A DNA stretch of 64,000 nt from Malus domestica. Lineage: Eukaryota; Streptophyta; Magnoliopsida; Rosales; Rosaceae. The position numbers were made by a program, and so were the translations under genes. The notes below the pieces were generated by a model. That model saw only the letters and a list, made by a program, of their open reading frames with translations. It made no database searches and had not been told where the DNA came from. Below, piece by piece: positions 1 through 11,017 of the stretch (positions within the stretch are counted from its first letter, which is position 1; each line of letters opens with the position of its first letter). The DNA is taken from NCBI RefSeq assembly GCF_042453785.1, contig NC_091663.1, positions 35,795,001-35,859,000 on the forward strand, written 5' to 3'.

Positions 1-2281
1 GTGGGGATTTAAGTGGACCACCAAAAACTCCCTGTTCTCTCTCTCCCTCTCCCCGTATCTCTCTCTCCTCCCTCACGATTCTTCCTCTCTCTCACCCACC
101 TCGTACGGACGGCAACCAAAACCCTCCAAAAATCAGTGGATCGAAGCAACCAAGGTAAGATTCTTCATCCATGTGATGCTCTGAGTTGTTTGATGGTAGT
201 TTTAGGACGTAGAACCTTCGAAAACCCCTAAAACCCGAACTCCCCATTTTTGGTCACTGTTCATGCACACGTGAAATGTTGTGTTTCAGGGAATTCTAAG
301 CTTATAGTGAGCTTAGTTAGTTCCTAAGGAAGCTCGGGGACGTTCGTTTGGAAGGTTTGGACGTCGGGATCGTCAAGTTCAACTTTGGCCGGTTTTGCTT
401 GGATTTTTCCGGTGAGATTTAGATGTTTTTAGAGCTTTAAAGTAGTGTATTGTGATTCTACATGTTTGGGGCTTCAATTTGATATATTATACGAAGAAAA
501 TGGTTGAGAAACGAAGGGGAACAAGGCGTTTGAAGTTTGGCTGGAAACCGGCCGCCAGAAAAACCAGTCCGGCGAACCAAGGTTGGGGATGATGCGCGTG
601 GGGGCGCTTGTCCCCGTGCTTGTCCTGGCGCGTGGGGGCGCATGGCACATCAAAAAAAATAATCTAAAAATATTTCGACGTTCGTGACGTCGAGTAGATC
701 ACTGTGGTATATTCATATACCCAAATTGAGCACCGTATGAGAAAGTTATTACGATTATTGGTTAGGTGCTTTAAATAACGTTTTATAGTTTTCGCATTTA
801 GGTGAAGATGTGAATTGACGATCCGACCGTTGGATCGTCACCAAACTTTGATACGTTGTAATACGTAATATTTGAGGATTATTGGAACTTACGGATTGGG
901 AATCCGAGTTACGGATCTTCCGGAATTGGAGTTGTAAGTTCATAAAATAAAATGTTAACCGTCACTTAGTTTTGGAAATTGACGGAGATCCGACCGTTGG
1001 ATGGTAATGAAATTTCAGGATGTTGTCCTAGAGATATATTGTGGACCTCTGGAAGTTATGGATTTAAAATCTGAGTTGCAGATCTTTCGGATCGAACTAC
1101 GTAGTGATGTGTTTTATATAAGTTATATTCTATCGATATGATTTTTGAGGTTGGATTTGATTATTGTTCTAGGCGGCGATCGTCATGACGCCTTGATGTG
1201 TTGTGCTAGGGAGTTGTAGGGCGAACTCCAGGTGAGTGGGCAGTATTTTCTGTATTTACCTATATACTATTGAGTTTTCCCAGAAATTGAATTTAAATGA
1301 AAGTATGATTTAAAATGTCATGGATAGATTTATATGAAAAGTATGATTTGAAATGTCATGCATAGAAGTATATGAAAAGCATGAATTGATATATGATGCA
1401 TATATATATGTGAATTGATGTTGTGGACGCACATGTAAGTATCAGGTGAGTTTTATATTATTCATGTGCATTGTTGATGTGTATATTGTGAATAGCTCAT
1501 AACCTGCAATCATGGTGTTAGTGCTTATATTATTCACCACACCGCACGCTCGTCTTGAATCCAAGTAGGTGGATGTCGTACAGACCAAGTGAGGGTTCCG
1601 GCATGCTAGTCGTATAGATTACTAGATGTGATTCCGACTAGTGGGTGATCTTAGATTATGTGCACAGATGATTGATGAGAGAAGCACTAGAGCGTATTAT
1701 TACACCATCCATGTCGTACAGACTACTTCAGGTAGTTCCGACTTATCTGCAGTGAAGTGCCGTACAGGTCATCGATGTGACTCCGGTTGGATTGGATGTT
1801 GAGCTATGGAATTAACCGTACAGGACCAACTGCAGGGTCTCCGGTTAATTCAACTTTTCAACTATTACATTGATGCATCATTTATTTTGTTTTCGAAATT
1901 AAAACATGGCATACTTTCGGGTTTTAAAGAAAAATTGATGATTCGAGATTTATGAAAAGTATTATGTTATTATACTATTTTCTGGGAAAAGTATACAGGT
2001 TTTACAGTGAGGGGTTAGAATTATTTTTGGCGAAATGTTTTTGAAAAGCTTGGTTTTACCGACCCACTCAATTTTGTTTTTCGCCCCTCCAGGTTCTTGA
2101 TAGCAGAGTTTTGGTGGCCACGAGGAATCCAACGGTATTCTGACAGAATTCACAAAAGTAGGACTTACCCTCGAGGGTTTCCATTTTAATAATTGTATTT
2201 TAAAAGCTTCCGAACTGTGTAAATGGTTACGTCACTCTCATGTGACGGCCAGCATGCCCTCCTTCGGGACGAGGTGTGTCA
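1..2281 (+). mobile_element. Ty3/Gypsy-type long LTR (partial or solo)
   Basis: The stretch has no coding potential and ends in gacgaggtgtgtca, the CA-terminal form common in plant Gypsy LTRs; the left end lies outside the window or was not found. A CT-rich leader lies near 37-105. A diverged internal duplication starts at about 818 and 986, both sharing gatccgaccgttggat. Five short hairpin-like units built on CGTACAG lie at 1575-1846. No primer-binding site is recognisable after 2281, so this is either a 3' LTR or a solo LTR. Family assignment rests on these features only, without a database match. Confidence 0.6.
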
Positions 2282-3474
2282 TTTACTGTTCATTGACTAA
2301 CACCTTATTAGTTCTCAAATTTTGATTCAAGTCCCTAGCATTAATGTGATAATGAATTTACATGTTTATTATATAATTTTTTTAATATAAAAATTAGTAA
2401 TTAATTTAGGGTTTAATACTCACACCTCTATTAAACTTCTAATTAATTTTCAATTCAAACATTTCCAAAATAATAAAAAATTAAATTAAATTAAGTTTGT
2501 ACCTATTAGTTTTTTTTTATATATAAAAAGATTCTCAATTTTTTAATCTTAAATGTACCCATTCATATAATTTTTCAATTTTTTTAATCTTAAATGTACC
2601 TATTCTCAAATATATCAATTTGTTATATGTAAAGTGTACCCTTTTTTAATATAAAATCCATTCAAATTTTTTAATCCATGTTTAAACTTATATGGGTACA
2701 TTCTTTTTCGTTGATTTGAGAATGTATCCATGTTTTGGTACAATAACTTTTTTTGCTAATTTTGGTTAATGTACCCATACATATATGTACACACACACAC
2801 ACACAATATAATAGAGAGAATAATTTATATTTTATTATTTTTAATCCCATAAATTATGGGTTTTATTTAAAATCTCATTAATATAAACAATTACAAATTT
2901 CAATTTTTAATTTTTAATTAAAAAAATATAGTAACTTACATTATTACATTAATATCAGGGACCTCAATCAAAAACTAAAAACTAACAAGGTTTCAATCAA
3001 AGAATATTGATAGTTAAGGACCGCATCCAAAGTGTCCCGAAACTTTATTCTAATTCTTAGTAAATATGACTTTTAGACTAAAACCATGAGTAAGATCACA
3101 ATCTAATTTTAGTCCCTTAATACATTAATCACCTCATTTATTAATTATATTTTGGTGTTTTAATTATTTCTTATTTTTCTTCCTAATCTTAATGTGTTAA
3201 TTATATTTCATTATAATTATAATTTTTATTTCATTCATCGTAATATATTTTATTGTAAACATTTAGACAAACTAACTTTTGTTACACAATATATCTCGAT
3301 ATACTTTGTCTTCTTCATTTAGGTACATTAAATTTATTATAATACAATTTGGTGTATACATTTAGGTACACATATTTCGCTACATATATTTCGATACAAA
3401 CATTTTGGTACATTAATTCAATATAATATATTTCGGTACACATATTTAGGTACATTAATTCAATATATATTTTT
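2282..3474. other. AT-rich intergenic DNA, no gene seen
   Basis: Very AT-rich sequence with repeated variants of ttcggtacacatatttaggtac and a short AC run at about 2788-2805. No reading frame with recognisable protein content was found on either strand. Confidence 0.6.
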
Positions 3475-3612
3475 GTGGTGGTGGTAACTCTGGTGGCATT
3501 TGTGGTGGTGGTGGCAAAGGTAGATTATGGTGGTGGTAATGGCAATGATGGTGGTGACAGTTGTGGTGCTAGTGGTGGCGGTGGTGATGGCCGTGGTAGT
3601 GGTGACAATGAT
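3475..3612. repeat. GGT-rich imperfect trinucleotide repeat
   Basis: The stretch is dominated by ggtggtggt and variants (ggtgat, ggtagt, ggcaat). The Thr/His-rich translation on the minus strand is a by-product of the repeat and is not a gene. Confidence 0.75.
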
Positions 3613-3713
3613 GATTAATTGCACAATTGATGTAAGGTTAATGGTTCTAGTAGTAGATGGTGACATCCAATGTTCTCTGTTGGAGAGAATGTATGTAGAA
3701 AGATAAATAATAT

Positions 3714-3844
3714 AAAGGTCGGTCGTACCCAGTGCACAAAGCTCCCGCTTTACGCAGGGTCTGGGAGAGGTGAATGTCGGCTAGCCTTAACCCCATTTAT
3801 GAAGAGGCTGCTCCCAAGTCTCGAACCCGAGACCTACCCCCATT
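3714..3844 (-). mobile_element. Au-like tRNA-derived SINE, 131 bp
   Basis: Read on the minus strand it carries a pol III B-box-like ctcgggttcgagacttg and ends in gtacgacc next to a short T/A tract, as in Au-type SINEs. It is flanked by an 18-bp target duplication with one mismatch: tagaaagataaataatat (3696-3713) and tagaaagattaataatat (3845-3862). A second copy lies at 21146-21285 in the opposite orientation. Calling it Au-like rests on my memory of that family's layout. Confidence 0.75.
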
Positions 3845-3862
3845 TAGAAAGATTAATAATAT

Positions 3863-4335
3863 GATTTTCAAAAATTGATTCATTGAAAGCCCAACTCAAC
3901 TTCATATTAAAACAACCTACAAGTTGCATTTAAAACTTCTGTCTTGGAAGCCATTGTTTTAAAAATAAGCAAAATATTATTTAACTTAAAAGTTAAGCAG
4001 TTTTTGGCAAACAAAAAAAAACACAATACCAACAGGGCCTTAGTGAAGCCAAGATCAGTAGAATTGTAACCGTGTCAAATATTTGACTTGTTATTTCTTG
4101 TAACTTAAATTGATAATTTGCTAACATAACATATTTAATAAAAATAATAAGAACGCGATGTTTTTTTTGTATGCGTATACTATACATACGTATACTTCTA
4201 AAATAGTGGGCCTTCAGATTTTAAGGAACGATGAGAGCAGGAGCGCACAGGCCCCACACACCACCTCACTCTCATATTACTGGGCTCCACTCCCATCATC
4301 CAGCTGCCACTAGTCTTGCACAGAAGAGTTGGATA
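3863..4335. other. Intergenic, nothing recognised
   Basis: AT-rich sequence with short reading frames only and no recognisable protein or repeat. Confidence 0.5.
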
Positions 4336-4577
4336 GGAGGTTGATTGTCAGCCCTTCTATTTCCATACACTTCTCATCCTTTCTTGTTTTGTGTGGTCAG
4401 GCCGGTCAAAAGTTTGCCGTTTATTTAAATCACGTCAACATTTTATATTTTTATTATTTTTTGTTTTATTATTTTTATAAAAAATTAATATAAAATATTG
4501 ACGTGACTTAACCGTAACCACACAAATAGAAGGAGATGTAAAGAGTATGGAGATGAGAGCACAAACAATCCACCTCC
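4336..4577. mobile_element. Mutator-like MITE, 242 bp
   Basis: The ends are inverted (ggaggttgattgtcagccc on the left; the right end reads ggaggtggattgtttgtgct on the opposite strand), and the core is a near-palindrome around tgtggtca and cacgtcaacattttatat. The flanks carry a perfect 9-bp duplication agttggata at 4327-4335 and 4578-4586, typical of Mutator-class transposition. It is related to the element at 6605-6825. Confidence 0.8.
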
Positions 4578-6094
4578 AGTTGGATACGCCGGATTTCAGG
4601 TGACGTGGCGTTCCCAAAAAGAATCCTACTTGCATGCAATGCATGGCCTGTAGTTGTCGGGTTCTTACTTTTCATATTCCTTTTTCTTTTTCTTTTCCTC
4701 AAATAATAATTAATAATTATTTACATTTCTTTTTCTGTCTGTATTTTTGGACCGACGTCGTTACTAAAAAATTAATCTACATTATCTTAGTCTAAATCCC
4801 AGACCGAACGACATGTCTCTAGAGTCAAATATACAACTAGGCAGGCTATATATAAACCCTAAATAATCCAAATTTCATCACCATTTCTTTCTTTATATAG
4901 AGCAGTTGGGAATAGGATTGTAGGATTTCACCTTCTCCAAACATTTTTGTATGGAATTACAATATAATTACTTTGTATAATTATTTCCCGTGGTGGTTTT
5001 GGGCAGGTGCAATAAGCACCTTTGTACAGGGCTTCCAATCTTAAAGTCTCCTAAAAGATGATATCATATGCATATGTACCGGTTTGGAAAATTTTCTGAG
5101 TTCTACATGTGAATGCGAGAAATATGGCCTCGATATGCATGAGAAAAATCAGTTTTATGCTTTTAGTTTAATCTTGCCCACTTTGTCTAAATTTTGTTTT
5201 TATTTATTTATTTTCATGATTTTGTTTGATGTGGACTATCTCAAGTAATAATACTTCTATTAAATCCTTAGTAAAACAATTATTGACATATAAATTAGCT
5301 TTGTAGTAAGAGTTTTTACACGAACCCATTTACTATCTTCTGCACAAGACCCATAATATCTCAGAGGCGAACCTGATTATCTCGTATGTTGAATATAAAT
5401 GCACGATAAAATTGATATATTTCGTATATGTTAATCTTTTATAATGTTGATTATTTTGGTTTTTATAAAGCTTAGAGCCCATTTAATATTTCTTTTTAGG
5501 TTTTGTTGTGAATAAAACATCTTTTTCAACAAACAAAAAATTATGGTATCCATATGTATCTACTCATTTTATAATGCATGAATGAGTTATGTCTCGTTAT
5601 GGTAGTTATATCTCGTTATGGTACTTTAGTATAATTCTCTACAACAATTTGAGCAGTAGTCTACACTCTGCTTGTGTGCTGAGCTGGACGAGATTGAGCA
5701 TTTAGAGATGAGCTGGACGAGATTGAGCATTTAGAGATGAAATTAGATTGGCAGGGATTTATAAGACCAAATTTGCAACTCATGTATAAGAATAAGTTAG
5801 ATAACCCACTCTATTGTGGATTAATAACCCATCATGTCCAGTTCTGTCTATCTCACATTTTGATACAACAAACAACGGATTGGACTTGAGTCTATTTTAA
5901 TTAATTAATAACAACCTATCTCATTCAGCCCACCAAATAGTGCCTCTATATTTATGCGGTCTATAGAAGTCATCAATAGGGAAAAGGAAAAAAGAATGTG
6001 AATGGAACTAGTCCTCCTAATTGATTTGATAATTTTTAAGTGTTTGATTACAGATTTCAAGTTAGAACTCACCATTTTTTCAATTTCATATGCA
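4578..6094. other. AT-rich intergenic with a 29-bp tandem duplication
   Basis: No gene was recognised. At 5681-5709 and 5710-5738 a 29-bp unit starting gagctggacgagattgagc is repeated perfectly. Near 5587-5625 a unit of about 19 bp containing tctcgttatggta is also doubled. Confidence 0.6.
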
Positions 6095-6256
6095 GAGAAA
6101 TGAATGCTAAGGAAACTATCTCAATGTAAGACTTTCTATAAACTTTCTACCACCTCATATTTTTAACACAATATTTTATAATGTTGACTCGAGCATTGAC
6201 GTTAAACTGTGAAGTGACATAGGTCCCACTTTAAGAGAGTTCCCTTAGCATTTCTC
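6095..6256. mobile_element. MITE, gagaaatgcta family, copy 1
   Basis: The termini are inverted repeats: gagaaatgaatgctaaggaa on the left, and the right end on the opposite strand reads gagaaatgctaagggaactc. Related copies lie at 6374-6540, 9432-9588 and 53849-54020. Confidence 0.65.
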
Positions 6257-6373
6257 ATGTAAAGAACTTAGAAATTGAAATGATTTAAATACTCATATTT
6301 TAACGTACAAAGAGAACTGAAAAATCAAAATCATTCTAATTTCTAACTTAAATAAGTATAAACTTGTTATAAA

Positions 6374-6540
6374 GAGAAATACCAAGGAGATTCTCTCAAA
6401 AAATTAGGCTCTCTATGAACTCTCCGTCACCTCATCTTTGTGGCACAGTTCTCATGTTAACATTAGAAAACAATGTGCCAAAAAAATGATAAGACGAAGA
6501 ATCCATAAAAAATCTAACTTTAATCTCATTTGCATTTCTC
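6374..6540. mobile_element. MITE, gagaaatgcta family, copy 2
   Basis: Starts gagaaataccaaggagattc and ends gcatttctc, so the termini are inverted as in copy 1. The interior contains the family motif accacctcat or a variant of it. No clean target duplication was seen. Confidence 0.6.
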
Positions 6541-6604
6541 ATAAATTAAACTAAATCACAAATAAAGAATTTAAACTTAACTGCAAAGAAAGCGTATTTG
6601 TGTG

Positions 6605-6825
6605 GGACTTGGATTGTCTGCCCTCCCATTTAGGTGCCCTCCCCGTGCCCTCCTGTTTTGTGTGGTCACGGTTAAGCCACGTCAATATTTTATATTATTT
6701 TTTTTATAAAAATAATAAAACAAAAAGAAATAGTAATATAAAATGTTGACGTGGCTTAACCGTGACCACAAAAACAGAAGGGCACGAAGAAGGCACAGAA
6801 ATTGGAGGGCAGACAATCCACGTCC
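6605..6825. mobile_element. Mutator-like MITE, 221 bp
   Basis: The terminal inverted repeats are clear: ggacttggattgtctgccct on the left and ggagggcagacaatccacgt(cc) on the right. The flanks carry a perfect 9-bp target duplication atttgtgtg (6596-6604, 6826-6834). The core is a palindrome with ccacgtcaatattttatatt. Same family as 4336-4577; the element at 58068-58232 shares the core. Confidence 0.85.
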
Positions 6826-7098
6826 ATTTGTGTGACTAACTTAGGTAAAATCATCCCACCCTTAAAAAATATTCAACCCATGTTTGACTGCCAAGTGTCA
6901 CCAACCCATTTCACCTCTCACCAAAACTCAAGTCATTAAACTAATCTCTTCCTTCGCACTCCCACAAAATTCATGCCTAACAAACAGCCCTCGCAGAGCC
7001 TCAGCTGAAAACAACTCTGCAGCTTTCTTGTCCAATTCCCTCCCTTTAAAAATCCTCATATGCTCTCTCTAACTCCCACCAACAAAAACACCACCACA

Positions 7099-10000
7099 AT
7101 GCTCAAACTCCTCAGCAGGAAGCTCCTCCGCCTCTGCTCCCGCCTCCGCTGGCCGCTCTGCCGCCGCTCCCGCCCCAAAGTCGTCATAAAAGTTTTCGGG
7201 AAAACAAGCTCCAGAAAATCCCAACCCGAAAATGAAGCCAATGGCACTCATGCGCCGGCGGCAGTACACCCCAATACCGACTTAAAAAAAGAGCGGCCGA
7301 TTCGGGTGGCGACTTTCAACGCCGCCCTCTTCTCAATGGGGCCGGCGGTTCCCAAAGCCGAGAAATTCGGGAACTTGGACGGCGAAAATGGAGGTAGTAG
7401 CTTGACGATGCATAAACACGTCAGTCGAACAAAGTCTTCGGGAAGCGAACGTCCGAAGAGTATTCTGAAACAGAGTCCTCTGCATCCGAATTCGATGAAC
7501 AACTCGGAGAATCTCACGAAACAGCAGAAGTTTTCGAAATCCAAGTTAAGGGTTTCGATCAATCTTCCGGATAACGAGATTTCCCTGCTGAAAAACCGGC
7601 AATTGAGCTTTTCGGAAGGCAGAGCAAAGGAAGATGCTTTCTCTCCCGTGACCGGAAAATCTCCTCTGAGATCGTCGAGTGTGAGGATTTCGGGAGTTTT
7701 GAGAAGTGGGGCGACGGCAGATGGAGATTTGTACAGAAGTCATCGGACGGTTCTTGAAGTTTTGAGAGAGCTGGATGCTGATGTTCTGGCGCTGCAGGAT
7801 GTGAAGGCGGAGGAGGAGAAGGATATGAAGCCGCTGTCAGACTTGGCGGCGGCGTTGGGGATGAATTATGTTTTTGCCGAGAGCTGGGCGCCGGAGTACG
7901 GCAACGCCATCTTGTCGAAATGGCCGATTAAGCGGTCCAAGGTCGAGAAAATCTTCGATGACACCGATTTCAGGTAAGAAATTTTCTGCGCAGAATGTTG
8001 GTTTATTAAATTATGAACCTCTGTTCTAAAGCCGGACTATTAACTTGACTAAGTAAAATCCTCAGTTTTTTTTTCTTTCTTTTTCATGGTAAAGTAGAAA
8101 AATTATCTGTGCAGAACGTTAGTTCTTTAATAAATAAATAAATAAATAAAAATTATCGATGATATATGAACACTTTGTTAGTTAGCGTCTGTTTCATAGC
8201 CGCACTATTAATGTTATTTATTAAAAATCCTCTGTTTTTTTTTTAATTTATGTGATAGTGCATGAATATATGTTTTGTGATTGAGATAATGATTATGATG
8301 CTTTTATGTTGACTAATTAAAGTGGTCTATTTCCAAAGCAAATCTCTTTTAATTGAATGCAAAGTTTATGGCCCAAACCAAACTTTACAAAAACAAATGT
8401 AAAGACATTTTCACTTTTTTTCTTGTTCTTTTTCTTTCATAAAGTCATCAATTATTATAAAGTTCTAAACTTTACTATAAATTACAATCTGAAATTAGTT
8501 ATTGGCTACAATAATTACATGTATTTAATATAATTATCATGTTAATCATGAGATGATAATTGTCTTAAGGGTAGTTTTTTCCACGAACCTATTTTTACTT
8601 CTCATACGTCTCTAAATTTGTGGTCGTCGGATTGAATGAATTGAAAAAATATTAATAGCTAAAAAATAACATGAGTGTGTGATAAATAAAAATAAATGTT
8701 GAATAACATTATCCTTGTATTAATACACATATTCACACAAATATTTCTGATTGAGAGATAATAGTTGTATTAAATACATATAAAAATCATGAAATATTTG
8801 CCCATATTATAATATGTGCTTGGAATGCCTGCTAGGCTTCTGCTGCCACACAGCCTGTATGTTTGGAATTTTACTTGGCTCTGCAGAGTTGTTTATCAAA
8901 TTTGGAAATTTTTAATATTTTATTTTGGGGTGACTTGGTATTTAGCTGAAAATAAATCTTAAGTTTTTGAGCGTTTGAACAACTCTAATTTTACGGGAAG
9001 AGTATTCGGCCGGCAAGGGGCAATTACATTGGTATATGATCAACTGATCAAACTCACATTTGCATAAAAAATCTTAAGTTTACAGATCTATGTGTTGCTT
9101 GAGAATTTAGTTGAGATTGTGCTTGATGGATTGGAATTTGGGACCAGAGAAAGATATTGCTTGTATTATTATCTAGTGATGTTGCTCTTTTGGGAAAGGT
9201 TTCAAATGCTGGGAAAATCATTTAAAAAAGTCTTAATCCTACTTAGCTAACCCTAAGCTCCCTTTTAATGAAAGCGAAATATCGCTGTTAACAAGTATTA
9301 AAAATGTAAATGTTAGGTGAGGAGTACATAGGTGTCCCTGCAAGTCTGCAATGTAGGTGGATTATGTTAATTAAATAGTTTGCATGATTGAAAAGACAGC
9401 TCTCCCCTTAACCGTTTGTGATATATTTTTTGAGAAATGTTAACGGAACTTTCTTAATAATATGACTCTTTATGGATATTCTACTTCATGTTTTTATCAT
9501 AAATTTTATAATATTTATATGATAATTTACATTAAACTACGAGTTGGCAGAGAATCTAATTTTTTAAAGAGTCTTCTTAACGTTTCTCATATTTTCCTGT
9601 TAGCAATGAGAATATCATGATTAGTGCTAAGCTAAATCATTTAAGTGAAAAGTGAAAATAGGCATAAATATGAATGTAGGTCACTCTAGGAAGTACACTC
9701 TCTAGCATCTAAGTTAGATGTTTTGTTTAAATGAGAGTAATTTCGAATATTGTCTGTCAATCAAAAATACGTTAACCAAGGTTAGACTAGTTAGTTAAGA
9801 TAATACGTTAAACTCCTTGCATCTAAGTTGGAGTCTCGTTTCCGTAGTGAAGTTGTTTAGAATATTGTCATGTTAGGCAGAAAGATTAATCAAATTTTCG
9901 GTGCTTGATGAAAATGACACACAGGAATGTCCTGAAGGCCACCATTGATGTTCCTGAAGCAGGAGAAGTCAACTTTCATTGCACCCACCTCGATCATCTT

Positions 10001-10858
10001 GATGAGAGTTGGAGGATGAGGCAGATTCATGCTATAATCCAATCAAGCAATGAGCCCCACATCTTGGCTGGAGACCTCAATTCTTTGGATGAGTCAGACT
10101 ACTCTCAAGAAAGATGGACTGATATTGTAAAGGTGAGACATGATGACACTTCCAAATTATCAGAAATTATCTGTACAAGACCTCCGGTTTTTGCCAAAAG
10201 GACCGATTTTGTACGGATAACACGTCTATACATTTTGTTATTAACATGTAATCTATCAATGTTTTCAACAGTTCGTCATTTAATAAATAAATAAAAAGAA
10301 CGTCATGTTCAGAGAAGAATTGTACAAATTATGTACCTAACAACGCTTTGATTTGTTTTGGCTGCAGTATTATGAGGATATGGGTAAACCAAGTCCTAAG
10401 GTTGAAGTAATGAGATACTTGAAGAGCAAGCAGTACACAGATGCAAAGGACTTTGAAGGAGAATATGAGTCAGTGGTTATGATTGCCAAAGGCCAAAGTA
10501 AACCAACCCGAAACCCTAATGTTAACTTGTTACCTGGTTTGAGCTTGAGCGCTATTGTTTTTCTAAATGCATAAATTTGTACCTTAACGCAGGTGTGCAG
10601 GGAACATGCAAGTACGGAACGAGAGTAGATTATATATTAGCATCTGCGAACTCACCTTACAAATTTGTTCCTGGATCATACTCAGTGTTTTCTTCCAAGG
10701 GGACATCAGATCATCATATAGTAAGAGTTGATGTTGTAAAAGTGGATAATTGTGGTGAAGAAAATAACAGCAGAAGAAGGCAGCTGAAGCAAAAAGTTAC
10801 CAAGATAACAAACCCTACTTCCCAGTCAAAAGGAATATGGAAAATCCCACATATATGA
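7099..10858 (+). CDS. Endonuclease/exonuclease/phosphatase (DNase I-like) family protein, 4 exons
   Basis: Exons 7099-7973, 9925-10132, 10368-10497 and 10593-10858 splice in frame with GT..AG introns to give 492 residues. The fold's motifs are present in order: VATFNAALF (about 70-78), LALQDV (about 230-235), GNAILSKWPI, HCTHLD (His about 313), AGDLN (about 340-344), RVDYILAS and SDHH (about 443-446). The GDxN and SDH metal and catalytic residues are therefore kept. The usual Glu of the LQEV motif is Asp here. About 150 polar, Ser-rich residues separate the first two motifs. The N-terminus is very basic. I chose the ATG at 7099; an in-frame ATG at 7060 would add 13 residues. The first intron is nearly 2 kb and holds a MITE (9432-9588). 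From memory, plant homologues include At2g48030 and At3g21530; the substrate is unknown. The stop codon lies inside a MITE target duplication. Confidence 0.88.
9432..9588. mobile_element. MITE, gagaaatgcta family, copy 3, inside intron 1
   Basis: It begins gagaaatgttaacggaactt and ends cttcttaacgtttctc, which are inverted repeats. The flanks atatttttt and atattttcc agree at 7 of 9 positions, compatible with a worn 9-bp target duplication. It lies in the long first intron of the DNase I-like gene. Confidence 0.65.
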
Positions 10859-10861
10859 AAA

Positions 10862-11008
10862 AAGCGTGCTATCTACACACATCTTTTTACCTTTCATACA
10901 ATCTTCTCAATTTCCGATCATCAGGTCGAATGAAATGAAGAAGATCAAATGATAGAAATTAACTTAAAATGTGTAAAAGATAAGCGAGGTGTGCAGATAG
11001 CACAACCC
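10862..11008. mobile_element. Mutator-like MITE, about 147 bp, inserted at a stop codon
   Basis: The ends are inverted (gcgtgctatctacacac; the right end on the opposite strand reads gggttgtgctatctgcac). The flanks share atatgaaaa (10853-10861 and 11009-11017). The left duplicate contains the tga stop (10856-10858) of the DNase I-like gene, so the element now forms the start of its 3' untranslated region. It belongs to the same family as 34925-35073. Confidence 0.8.
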
Positions 11009-11017
11009 ATATGAAAA

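Noticed and set aside
3460..3666. Thr/His-rich minus-strand frame
   Set aside because: It is the translation of an imperfect GGT repeat and varies with the repeat.
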